64,000 nucleotides of DNA from Paenibacillus sp. NFR01 (GTDB lineage Bacteria; Bacillota; Bacilli; Paenibacillales; Paenibacillaceae). Under the pieces are notes generated by a model. The model was not told where the DNA came from, did no database searches, and was given only the letters and a program-made list of their open reading frames with translations. Shown piece after piece: positions 34,449-43,223 of this stretch. Position 1 is the first letter of the stretch; each line of letters starts with the position of its first letter. A program made the translations under genes and the position numbers. Location: NCBI RefSeq assembly GCF_900111565.1, contig NZ_FOIK01000001.1, positions 620,001-684,000 on the forward strand, written 5' to 3'.

Positions 34449-37202
34449 ATGGCACATCGGCAAACCGCGCATATTATTTCGCATACCCACTGGGACCGGG
34501 AATGGTATTTGCCTTACGAGCTTCATCACATCCGGCTGGTGCGGCTGATTGACAGCCTGCTCGACAAGCTGGACGCAGAGCCGGAATTCCGCAGCTTTTT
34601 CTTCGACGGCCAGACGATCATCATCGAGGATTATCTTCAGGTCCGGCCGGAGCAGCGGGAGCGCCTGGTGCGCCATATCCGTGAGGGGCGGATCTTTATC
34701 GGGCCATGGTACATTTTGCAGGACGCCTTCCTGACCAGCTCCGAAGCGAATGTACGCAATCTGCAGATCGGGCATAAGGACGCCGCCGTTTACGGCGAAG
34801 TGTCGCGCATCGGGTATTTCCCCGATACATTCGGCCTAACAGGGCAGATTCCGCAGCTCATGCAGCAGGCGGGAATCGGCAATGCTTTCTTCGGCCGCGG
34901 CGTCAAGCCGACGGGCTTCAATAATACCGTCTCCGACGACGGCTATGAGTCTTCGTATTCCGAGCTGATCTGGGAGGGGCCGGATGGCTCGAAGGTGCTT
35001 GGCATCCTGTTCGCCAACTGGTATTCCAACGGCAACGAGATTCCGGCGGACAAGAAAGCGGCCGAGGCGTTCTGGGAACGCAAGCTGGCCGACGCGCGCA
35101 AATTCGCGGCGACGGATCATCTGCTGTTCATGAACGGCTGCGACCATCAGCCGCTGCAGCTCGATTTGCCGGAAGCGATCCGGCTGGCGAACGGGCTGTA
35201 TCCGGACGTCGATTTTATCCATTCCAACTTCGCGGATTACGTGCAGGCGGTGGAGGCTGCGGCGCGGGAGCGCGGGCTGTCCACGGTCAAAGGCGAGCTG
35301 CGCAGCCAGCGGACCGACGGCTGGGGCACGCTGGTCAACACCGCTTCCTCGCGGATTTATCTGAAGCAGATGAATCAGGCCGGCCAGGCGCTGTTGGAGA
35401 AGGTCGCCGAACCGCTGGCGGCCATGGCGAAGCTGAGCGGCGGCGATTATCCGCATCATCTGTTTACCTATGCCTGGAAAACGCTGCTGCAAAACCATCC
35501 GCATGACTCCATCTGCGGCTGCAGCGTGGATGAGGTGCACCGGGAGATGGTCACCCGGTTCGACAAGAGCCGCCACGTCGCCGAAGGCATCGTGGCGGAC
35601 AGCCTGGCGGCGGTGGCCGGAGCGGCCGACACCGCCGGATTTGCCGACCACGGCGCGGACGCGCTGCCGCTGGTCGTGGTCAACACCAGCGGCTGGAGCC
35701 GCACAGGTACGGTCCGCGTCGAGCTCGACGCGGACCGGCTGTACCTGCGCGAAGGGCTGCCGCTGGAGGAGACCGCCCGGCGGATGCGGAACGTCTCCTT
35801 AGCCGGGCGGGTGCTGGTGGACGCGCAGGGGCAGGAGCTGCCTTGCGCGGTGGAGGACCTGGGCTTGTCGTTTGGCTACGACTTGCCGGAGGACCGCTTC
35901 CGCCAGGCGTATATGTGCCGCAAGGTCAGATTGACCTTTGCGGCGGAGGCTGTGCCGGCGCTGGGGTTGCGGACCTATGCCTGGGTCCGCAAAGAACGCG
36001 CTGCCGCTGCGCCCGGCAGCGCCTCACAGGACGTCCCGCTGGTTCAAGGCGGGCGCGTCCTGGAGAACGGCAATCTGCGGGTCGAGATTGCCGCCGACGG
36101 CTCCTTCACGCTGGTTCATAAATCCAGCGGCCGCGTGTACCGTGATCTCGGCGTGTACGAGAACACGGGCGACATCGGCAACGAGTATATGTATCGTCAG
36201 CCGGACGGAACGAGCCCGCTCACGACTCGCGGGCTCACGGCCTCGATTACCGTGCTTGAGGACACGCCGTTCCGCGCTTCCGTGGAGATCCGTCACGCCT
36301 GGGAGATCCCGGCGTCGGCGGACGATCTGCTGGAAGAAGAGCAGCGGGCGCTGGTCTATTACCCTGAGCGCAAAGCCGGACGCTCCGCCGAGACGGTCAA
36401 GCTGGAGCTGCGGACCGTGCTGCGGCTGGAACATGGCGGCAAAGGGCTGGTCATCGAAAGCACGATCATCAATACCGCCAAGGACCACCGTGTACGGATG
36501 TTGTTCCCGACCGACCTGGACGCGGCGGTACATCACGCGGATTCGATGTTCGAACTGGCCGAGCGGAACAACGAGCCGGCGGCGGAGTGGCTGAACCCGA
36601 GCAATACGCAGCATCAGCAGAACTTCGTCGACGTGTCGGCGCTTGACGCCGGGCTGTGCGTTGCGGGCAAAGGCTTGCATGAATACGAGGTGCAACGCGA
36701 CGGCCGCAATACGATCGCGGTGACCCTGCTGCGCTGCACGGGCGAACTGGGCGATTGGGGCTGGTTCCCTACGCCGGAAGCGCAATGCCTGGGCGAGCAG
36801 CGCGCAGAAATGCTGCTTCTCCCGCATGACGGCGGCATCGTGGAGTCGGAAGCCTGGAGAGAAGCGTACCAGTTCCAGATTCCATGGGCCGCAGCGCAAA
36901 CCGGAATCCATGCCGGGCCGCTGACCGACGGCCATGCTTTGCTGCGCTGGAATGGCGACGCGCTTGCCTTCTCTTCATTAAAAATGAACGAAGAACGCGG
37001 CGACCTGATGCTGCGCTGCTTCAATCTGAAAGCCGAAGCCAGTGCGCTTGCGGTTGATACCGCGGGCGGTGCGGCGTATTATTTGTCCGATGTGCTGGAA
37101 CGGGAGGCTGCCGGCGCGAAGCTGGGAGCGGGAGAAACCTTCCGAGTGCCCGTGCGCGGGCACGAAATCGTGACCATCGGCATCCAACCAGCGCTCGGTT
37201 AA
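34449..37202 (+). CDS. Glycoside hydrolase family 38 alpha-mannosidase (MngB-like)
   Basis: A 917-residue alpha-mannosidase whose barrel starts close to the N-terminus. Zinc motif IISHTHWDREWYLPYE and nucleophile D126 in YFPDTFGLTGQIPQLM are clear, with a further metal histidine in HPHDSICGCSVDEVH. This layout matches the MngB/YbgG-type branch, which includes 2-O-(6-phospho-mannosyl)glycerate hydrolase, rather than the longer enzyme at 28817. The ATG lies 5 bases past the GH130 stop after AGAGG. It is the last gene of the cluster, and a strong terminator follows. Substrate not determinable. Confidence 0.9.
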   Translation: MAHRQTAHIISHTHWDREWYLPYELHHIRLVRLIDSLLDKLDAEPEFRSFFFDGQTIIIEDYLQVRPEQRERLVRHIREGRIFIGPWYILQDAFLTSSEANVRNLQIGHKDAAVYGEVSRIGYFPDTFGLTGQIPQLMQQAGIGNAFFGRGVKPTGFNNTVSDDGYESSYSELIWEGPDGSKVLGILFANWYSNGNEIPADKKAAEAFWERKLADARKFAATDHLLFMNGCDHQPLQLDLPEAIRLANGLYPDVDFIHSNFADYVQAVEAAARERGLSTVKGELRSQRTDGWGTLVNTASSRIYLKQMNQAGQALLEKVAEPLAAMAKLSGGDYPHHLFTYAWKTLLQNHPHDSICGCSVDEVHREMVTRFDKSRHVAEGIVADSLAAVAGAADTAGFADHGADALPLVVVNTSGWSRTGTVRVELDADRLYLREGLPLEETARRMRNVSLAGRVLVDAQGQELPCAVEDLGLSFGYDLPEDRFRQAYMCRKVRLTFAAEAVPALGLRTYAWVRKERAAAAPGSASQDVPLVQGGRVLENGNLRVEIAADGSFTLVHKSSGRVYRDLGVYENTGDIGNEYMYRQPDGTSPLTTRGLTASITVLEDTPFRASVEIRHAWEIPASADDLLEEEQRALVYYPERKAGRSAETVKLELRTVLRLEHGGKGLVIESTIINTAKDHRVRMLFPTDLDAAVHHADSMFELAERNNEPAAEWLNPSNTQHQQNFVDVSALDAGLCVAGKGLHEYEVQRDGRNTIAVTLLRCTGELGDWGWFPTPEAQCLGEQRAEMLLLPHDGGIVESEAWREAYQFQIPWAAAQTGIHAGPLTDGHALLRWNGDALAFSSLKMNEERGDLMLRCFNLKAEASALAVDTAGGAAYYLSDVLEREAAGAKLGAGETFRVPVRGHEIVTIGIQPALG

Positions 37203-37225
37203 GCCGTTAAGTTCATTGAATGAAC

Positions 37226-37275
37226 AACGAGAGCAGCTATCTTCCAACGATGGAAGAATGGCTGCTCTCGTTTTC
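37226..37275 (+). terminator. Terminator at the end of the mannoside cluster
   Basis: AACGAGAGCAGC (37226-37237) pairs with GCTGCTCTCGTT (37261-37272), with inner CTTCC/GGAAG pairing and a TTTT tail. Confidence 0.8.
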
Positions 37276-37378
37276 GTACCCGGAACCGCTAAAAGGTTGC
37301 TTCCGCCAGCCCTGGGAAGGTATGCTTTAATCATAGGTAAGGAAAGGTGCATGAAGCGCAAGTTGAAGGAGATTACGG

Positions 37379-38026
37379 ATGATAAACCTATTGATAGTGG
37401 ATGATCATTTTGTGGTGCGCGAAGGGCTAAAAATGATTTTGGAGACAAGCGACCGCTATAACGTTGTCGGCGAAGCGGCGAACGGGGAAGAAGCGCTCGA
37501 CATGATCGGCAGGTTGAAGCCGGATGTGGTGCTGATGGATCTCAATATGCCGGTGCTCAGCGGACTTGAAGCGATGAAGGGGATCAAGCACAGGGGCTGG
37601 GACGTGCCGGTCATTATTTTGACGACCTATAACGAGGATGACCTGATGATCAGCGGGCTGGCGCTTGGGGCGAAAGGATACTTGCTCAAGGATACGGACC
37701 GGGAGAATCTATTCAGGAATATCGAATCTGCGGTGCGCGGGGAGACGCTGCTCTCGGCGGATGTAATGCAGCGGGTGATTGCGGCGAGGGAGATGCCGAA
37801 GCAGGAACAACCGGTTCCCACCGATGCAGACTTGCTTACGGATAAGGAGCGCACGATCCTGCTGCATGTGGCCCGGGGGTTCAAAAGCAAGGAAATTGCC
37901 TGCGATATGGGGATCGCCGAACGGACGGTGAAAGCCCATTTGACCAGCATATACAACAAGCTTGGCGTGGATTCGAGACCGCAGGCCGTCGCTGCGGCTC
38001 TGGAGAAGGGCCTCATTAAAATGTAG
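37379..38026 (+). CDS. NarL/LuxR-family response regulator
   Basis: A 215-residue regulator. The receiver domain has D8/D9, phosphoacceptor D54 (in VVLMDLNMPV) and a Lys in YLLKDT. It is followed by a LuxR helix-turn-helix with the KSKEIACDMGIAERTVKAHL segment and TSIYNKLGVDSRPQA. No NarX-type partner kinase is adjacent; the next genes are a hybrid kinase and a REC-kinase, which could feed it through a relay. The ATG is preceded by a GAAGGAGATT site. A terminator follows, so it is probably transcribed alone. Confidence 0.88.
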   Translation: MINLLIVDDHFVVREGLKMILETSDRYNVVGEAANGEEALDMIGRLKPDVVLMDLNMPVLSGLEAMKGIKHRGWDVPVIILTTYNEDDLMISGLALGAKGYLLKDTDRENLFRNIESAVRGETLLSADVMQRVIAAREMPKQEQPVPTDADLLTDKERTILLHVARGFKSKEIACDMGIAERTVKAHLTSIYNKLGVDSRPQAVAAALEKGLIKM

Positions 38027-38033
38027 AAGGACA

Positions 38034-38059
38034 AGATCCGGCATCCGCCGGATTTTTTA
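38034..38059 (+). terminator. Terminator after the NarL-type regulator
   Basis: ATCCGGC (38036-38042) pairs with GCCGGAT (38047-38053), loop ATCC, followed by a T run. The remaining 220 bases to the next gene are non-coding and AT-rich, with a TATAAT box at about 38229 as a candidate -10. Confidence 0.75.
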
Positions 38060-38279
38060 TTTGTGTCTCTTGCATGCCTTATCCGTTATTGGCGGCATGT
38101 CACTTTTGTTTTTGCTGCCGCGGCGTGCTATCTTTTTAGTTAGCTATATTCAGAGATTTACATTTTTGCCGGTAAAGACGGGGCCAGACTATGAAATGTT
38201 TGCACTACCGCGTGCTTTCTATAAAAAGTATAATTAAGTGTGGTTTGAAAATAATCTAGCGAGATAAAGGCGGACACAT

Positions 38280-41200
38280 ATGACTATCAAACAACAGATC
38301 AGCATCGCAACGATCGCTTTTATTATTCTGCTTGGCGGGATGATTACGCTCGCGGGTATCTATCTGCAGGGGGGAGCGCTGACCCTGTTTATCGGGATCG
38401 GTACCGCGGGCATTTTTGCCGGAATCACCCTCATGAACAGCCTGTACCGGAAGGTCGACCGGGGATTCAATGTCATTACGAAAATCTCTTCAGATATTGC
38501 CGGGGGCTCGTTGGATGCCTCGGGCCTTGTGACCGGCAGCGATGAATTCGGCCAGCTGGCGCAATCCTTTTACGGGCTCGGCGTCGATCTGCACAATAAA
38601 ACGGAAGAAGAGCGCGGTCTGCGTTTGAAAGCCGAGGAGCAAGTCTGGATCAATACGCAGGTATCGGAGATGGCGCTGATGCTTCAAGGCTCCGTGCATT
38701 TGCAGACGGCGGCCCGCATTTTTGTCGGCAGGCTGGCCTCCGCAGTCGGCGGCATCTACGGGGCGATGTATCTGAAGCAGGGCGACCGATTGCAGTTTAC
38801 CGCCGGATACGCCTTTGACGAAGCTTCCATCCGCCAAGAGCCGATTGCTTTGGGCAGCGGATTGGTGGGACAATGCGCACTGGACCGGGAGACGGTGATC
38901 CTGGACGATCTGCCCGACAACTATGTACGGGTGCATTCCGGTCTTGGCGAGACCGCGCCCTCCACGCTTATCGTGCTGCCGCTGCTCTATGAGGGCGAAG
39001 TGGTCGCTGTCGTCGAGCTTGCGGCGATGAACGGGATCGGGGATAAAGAACTGCAGCTGATCGAACGCACCGGACATAACATGGGCGTGCTTTTGAATAC
39101 GCTGGCCGATGTGGCCCGCATCGAAGAATTGTTGAACGAGACGCAGTTGCAGAAGGAAGAGCTGGAGGCGCAGACGGAAGAGCTGCAGGCACAGACGGAA
39201 GAATTGGAAGCGCAAAAAGAAGAGCTGCTGGCGCAGACGGATGAACTGGCCGATTCCAACCGCAATCTGCAGGAGCAAATGGAGCTGACTGCCCGGCAAA
39301 AGTCGGAAATCGAAGAGCAGGCCGATGAGCTTTTGGCGCAAACCCGGGAATTGCAGGAACAGAAGGAGCAATTGGAAGCCCAGGCGGAAGAGCTTCAGGC
39401 CCAGACGGAAGAGCTGTCCGCGCAAACGCAGGAGCTGGCTGCCCAGACGGAAGAGCTGGCGGTGTCCAACCGCAATTTGCAGGAACAAATGGAACTGACG
39501 GCAAGACAGAAAGACGAGATTAAGGAGCAGGCCGATCAGCTCTTGGGGCAAACGATGGAGCTTCGGGAACAGAAGGAAGAGCTGGAAGCCCAAGCGGAAG
39601 AGCTTCAGGCCCAGACCGAAGAGCTGTCGGCGCAAACGCAGGAGCTGGCTGCCCAGACGGAAGAGCTGGCGGTGTCCAACCGCAATTTGCAGGAACAAAT
39701 GGAGCTGACGGCACAGCAGAAGGCTGAAATCGAAGCGCAGGCGGAAGAAATCTTTATGGCCGCCCAGTATAAATCGGAATTCCTTGCCAATGTCTCCCAT
39801 GAGCTGCGGACGCCGCTGAACAGCCTGCTGATCCTGTCGCAGATTCTGGCCGAGAACAAGGAAGGCAATTTGGACAACAAGCAGCTGGAATATGTGCATA
39901 CGATCTTCTCCGCGGGCAAAGACCTGCTTCAATTGATCGATGAAATCCTCGATTTGGCCAAGCTGGAGGTCGGAAAAATGACGGCAGTCATCGAGCCGGT
40001 CTCGATGCACGACATCAGCAGCCATATCTACCGCCGCTTTGACCAGCAGGCGAAGAAAAAACATCTGCGCTTTGACGTTCACTGCGACAGCCGGGTACCG
40101 GAGCATCTGATGACCGACGGGCACCGTCTCCAGCAGATTCTCAACAACCTGCTGTCCAACGCGGTGAAGTTCACGCCGGAGCATGGCTCGGTCTCGCTCT
40201 CGATCCGCACTAGCGGCAATGAGATCGTATTTGCGGTTAGCGATACGGGGATCGGCATCGCCGCTTCCAAGCTGGACAGCATTTTTGAAGCGTTCCAGCA
40301 GGCCGACGGTACGACCAGCCGGAAATACGGCGGTACGGGCCTGGGCCTCACGATTTGCCGCGAGCTGGCCGAAATGCTCGGCGGAAGGATCGAAGTCGAT
40401 TCCGAAGAAGGCAAAGGAAGCACCTTCTTCCTCTACCTGCCTGAAGCGCTGCCGGATGAGCATGCGATCACCCAGGCTGCCGCCACATTGGCCGCTGCCG
40501 CAAGCCCGAGTATGGACACGGCGGAATCGGCCGTGCACGAACATCCTTCCTTCCGCGAATCCTTTGTTCCGGATATTTCGATCTCCAATCCGAAGCTGCT
40601 GCAGTATTCGGAGATGGACGATGATCGCCATAATATCTTAAGCGGCGATACGCTGCTCCTGATCATTGAGGAGGACGCAGAATTTGCGGCGATTCTGCTT
40701 AAGCTGGCGCGCAGCAGAGGATTCAAGGCCATCGTGTCCTTCCAGGGTGACCAAGGCCTGGCCCTCGCCCATGCCTATAAGCCGGATGCGATTCTGCTTG
40801 ACCTGCATCTGCCGGTGCTCGACGGATGGGCGATCATCAGCCGGCTGAAGAGCCGGCCGGAGCTGCGCCACATTCCGGTCCATGTCATCTCCACAACCGA
40901 AGTGAACCAGCAGAGCCTGGCGATGGGGGCGCTCTCGTTCTGGAAGAAGCCGAGCGACCAGGCCGAACTGGAAGCCGCCTTCCTTCAGATCGAGACCTAT
41001 ATCCGCCGGCCCGTCAAAAGCATGCTTATCGTCGAAGACAACCAGACGCTGCGGAAAAGTCTCGTGGAGTTTATCGCCCATCCGGACGTGCGGATCGTCG
41101 CCGTCGGCACCGGGCGGGAGGCACTGGAGAAGCTGGTCTCGCATCATTTTGACTGTATGGTGCTTGACCTTGGCCTCTCGGATATCAGCGGCTTCGCGCT

Positions 41201-41819
41201 GCTGGAGCAGATCAAGACGAACCGCAAACTGCAGACGCTGCCGGTCATCATTTACACTGGCAAGGATCTCAGCAAAGGCGACGAACAGCGCCTGAAGCAT
41301 TACGCCGAAAGCATCGTCATCAAAAATGTACGCTCCATGGAGCGGCTGTACGATGAGACGGCCCTCTACCTTCACCGTAAACATGCCGATCTTCCGCCGG
41401 ATAAGCAGCAGCTGATCGAGAAGCTGCATAATCCGGAGGCGGCATTTGCCGGAAAGCACATTCTGCTGGTGGACGACGATATGCGCAATATTTTTGCGTT
41501 GTCGAGCGTGCTGGAAGGGTATAATATGGAGATCAGCTTTGCCCAGAACGGCCTGGAGGCGCTGGCTCATCTGGAGCAGCATCCCGAAACCCAGCTCGTC
41601 TTTATGGACATCATGATGCCGGAAATGGACGGTTACGAGACAATGAAACGGATTCGGGCGAATCCGTCGTATGACCGGATTGTCATTATTGCCCTGACGG
41701 CAAGGGCCCTGGAAGAAGACCGGATCAAATGCCTGCAGGCCGGAGCGTCGGACTATATTTCCAAACCGATCAATACGACGCAGCTGGTCACCGTGCTAAA
41801 GGCGTGGTTAATCCAATAG
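38280..41819 (+). CDS. Hybrid histidine kinase with GAF, duplicated coiled coil and three receiver domains
   Basis: An 1179-residue signalling protein. Two membrane helices (about 8-28 and 32-52) are joined by a very short loop, so there is almost no extracellular sensor. Then follow a HAMP-like segment (to 105), a GAF domain (about 125-275), a long Gln/Glu-rich coiled coil (about 283-490) made of a 70-residue tandem repeat, a HisKA domain with FLANVSHELRTPLNS (H507), an ATPase domain with GTGLGLTICREL, and three receivers. The last receivers begin SMLIVEDNQTLRKS and HILLVDDDMRNIFAL. The first receiver has LIIEEDAE and its own LLDLHLP Asp. The short loop suggests sensing of membrane state or, through GAF, a cytoplasmic ligand. 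The ATG follows AAAGGCGG. Confidence 0.9.
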   Translation: MTIKQQISIATIAFIILLGGMITLAGIYLQGGALTLFIGIGTAGIFAGITLMNSLYRKVDRGFNVITKISSDIAGGSLDASGLVTGSDEFGQLAQSFYGLGVDLHNKTEEERGLRLKAEEQVWINTQVSEMALMLQGSVHLQTAARIFVGRLASAVGGIYGAMYLKQGDRLQFTAGYAFDEASIRQEPIALGSGLVGQCALDRETVILDDLPDNYVRVHSGLGETAPSTLIVLPLLYEGEVVAVVELAAMNGIGDKELQLIERTGHNMGVLLNTLADVARIEELLNETQLQKEELEAQTEELQAQTEELEAQKEELLAQTDELADSNRNLQEQMELTARQKSEIEEQADELLAQTRELQEQKEQLEAQAEELQAQTEELSAQTQELAAQTEELAVSNRNLQEQMELTARQKDEIKEQADQLLGQTMELREQKEELEAQAEELQAQTEELSAQTQELAAQTEELAVSNRNLQEQMELTAQQKAEIEAQAEEIFMAAQYKSEFLANVSHELRTPLNSLLILSQILAENKEGNLDNKQLEYVHTIFSAGKDLLQLIDEILDLAKLEVGKMTAVIEPVSMHDISSHIYRRFDQQAKKKHLRFDVHCDSRVPEHLMTDGHRLQQILNNLLSNAVKFTPEHGSVSLSIRTSGNEIVFAVSDTGIGIAASKLDSIFEAFQQADGTTSRKYGGTGLGLTICRELAEMLGGRIEVDSEEGKGSTFFLYLPEALPDEHAITQAAATLAAAASPSMDTAESAVHEHPSFRESFVPDISISNPKLLQYSEMDDDRHNILSGDTLLLIIEEDAEFAAILLKLARSRGFKAIVSFQGDQGLALAHAYKPDAILLDLHLPVLDGWAIISRLKSRPELRHIPVHVISTTEVNQQSLAMGALSFWKKPSDQAELEAAFLQIETYIRRPVKSMLIVEDNQTLRKSLVEFIAHPDVRIVAVGTGREALEKLVSHHFDCMVLDLGLSDISGFALLEQIKTNRKLQTLPVIIYTGKDLSKGDEQRLKHYAESIVIKNVRSMERLYDETALYLHRKHADLPPDKQQLIEKLHNPEAAFAGKHILLVDDDMRNIFALSSVLEGYNMEISFAQNGLEALAHLEQHPETQLVFMDIMMPEMDGYETMKRIRANPSYDRIVIIALTARALEEDRIKCLQAGASDYISKPINTTQLVTVLKAWLIQ
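39160..39745 (+). repeat. 210-bp tandem repeat inside the hybrid kinase gene
   Basis: The marker CGCAATYTGCAGGARCAAAT recurs at 39261, 39471 and 39681, exactly 210 bp (70 codons, ten heptads) apart. The second unit and what leads to the third are almost identical, which indicates a recent duplication. The frame and heptad phase are kept, so the coiled coil is lengthened without being disturbed. Confidence 0.85.
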
Positions 41820-41872
41820 CTTCTGAACTTCAGTCACAGCCCAATTTATACTAATCACTTCCAGGAGGAACT

Positions 41873-43048
41873 ATGGATTATCAGGTGAATATTTTGCTTG
41901 TCGACGACCGTCCCGACGAATACACATCCATACAGGCATTGCTGGCGGACAAGCCGTACCAGCTGGTCCACGCCACCTCGGGGATGGATGCGCTGAAATT
42001 CCTGCTGGAGCAGGAATTCGCGCTCATCATTATGGACGTCTTGATGCCCGACATGGATGGCTTCGAAACGGCCAAGCGTATCAAAATGCGCAAAAAATCG
42101 CGGGATATCCCGATTATCTTTCTGACTTCGCTGACCTCGGAGCTGGAGACTTACATGATGGCTTATACGGCGGGGGCTATCGATTTTCTGACGAAGCCGT
42201 TTCATCCGCTCGTGCTCAAGAGCAAAATCGACGGTTTTGTCCGTATGTATATGACCCGTAAAGATCTGCAGCTCAAGACACAGGAGCTGGAAGCCGCCAA
42301 CGTTGTGCTTAAAGAGCTGAAAGAGACAGCCGAAGTGGCCCTGAGAATCAAGAGCGGATTCCTGGCGATGATGAGCCATGAGATTCGCACGCCGTTGAAC
42401 GGAATCATTGCCATGTCAGATATGCTGCGGACCTCGGAGCTGGGCACGGATGACCAGGAGATGGCGGAAATCATTCATACAAGCGGTCATGCGCTGTTAT
42501 CGGTCATTAACCATATCCTCGATTTCACCAAAATTGAGTCCGGTAAAATGGAGCTCGATTACCATCTCTTCAACCTGCATTCCTGCCTGAAAGAGACGAT
42601 CGACTTATTCCGGGCGCTGGCGATGGAACGCAATCTGCAGTTGGAATTGAATGTGGATCCGGCGATCCCCACATTTCTGATCGGGGATTCCAACCGGCTG
42701 CGGCAGGTGCTGAACAATTTGATCGGCAATGCGATCAAGTTCACCTCCCGGGGCAGCGTAAAGGTTCATGCCCGGCTCAGACAAGCGATCGACGGCGTGC
42801 TGCAGCTGGAATTTATCGTGGAGGATACGGGCATCGGCATCGAGGCCGATAAAATGAAGTATCTATTCCAGCCGTTTACCCAGATCGGCGCGACGATCAG
42901 CCGCAAGTATGGCGGCACGGGGCTGGGCCTATCGATCTGCAAAATGCTGGTCGAACTGATGGGCGGCACCATCTATGCCCGGCCGAATGTCGAGCAGGGC
43001 GCAGCATTTGTCTTTACGATCCAGGTGACGGAAGGCCAGCCGGACTGA
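41873..43048 (+). CDS. Receiver-histidine kinase fusion (REC-HisKA-HATPase)
   Basis: A 391-residue soluble kinase. The N-terminal receiver has D11/D12 and phosphoacceptor D55 (in LIIMDVLMPD), with K108. A helical linker leads to HisKA, AMMSHEIRTPLNG (H169), and an ATPase domain with the N-box LNNLIGNAIKF and GTGLGLSICKML. It has no membrane segment or DNA-binding domain. It lies 53 bases after the large hybrid kinase and probably receives phosphate from it, acting as the middle of a relay. The ATG follows CCAGGAGGAACT. A strong terminator closes the pair at 43070. Confidence 0.88.
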   Translation: MDYQVNILLVDDRPDEYTSIQALLADKPYQLVHATSGMDALKFLLEQEFALIIMDVLMPDMDGFETAKRIKMRKKSRDIPIIFLTSLTSELETYMMAYTAGAIDFLTKPFHPLVLKSKIDGFVRMYMTRKDLQLKTQELEAANVVLKELKETAEVALRIKSGFLAMMSHEIRTPLNGIIAMSDMLRTSELGTDDQEMAEIIHTSGHALLSVINHILDFTKIESGKMELDYHLFNLHSCLKETIDLFRALAMERNLQLELNVDPAIPTFLIGDSNRLRQVLNNLIGNAIKFTSRGSVKVHARLRQAIDGVLQLEFIVEDTGIGIEADKMKYLFQPFTQIGATISRKYGGTGLGLSICKMLVELMGGTIYARPNVEQGAAFVFTIQVTEGQPD

Positions 43049-43069
43049 TAACATAATCGGGTTCAAACC

Positions 43070-43106
43070 AACCGCAGGTCTCCGATATCGGAGCCTGCGG
43101 TTTTTT
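43070..43106 (+). terminator. Terminator after the REC-kinase gene
   Basis: AACCGCAGG (43070-43078) pairs with CCTGCGGTT (43094-43102), with inner CTCCGA/TCGGAG pairing and six T. Confidence 0.85.
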
Positions 43107-43223
43107 GTTGCTCCGGTTCCGGTCAACTTTGTTTAAAACGATTTATGTCCTCGCCATTCCTTTCCAATTAATAGTATATTAGGACTCATAGGAAATAAAC
43201 TGGCATCCAAAGGAGATGAAATC

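Noticed and set aside
39160..39745. CRISPR array suggested by regular repeats
   Set aside because: Repeats are 210 bp, in frame and coding, without unique spacers. No cas genes are in the window.
38490..40631. 713-residue minus-strand open frame rich in Leu/Gln/Phe
   Set aside because: Antisense shadow of the hybrid kinase coiled coil; its repeats mirror the 210-bp tandem duplication and it lacks a ribosome binding site.
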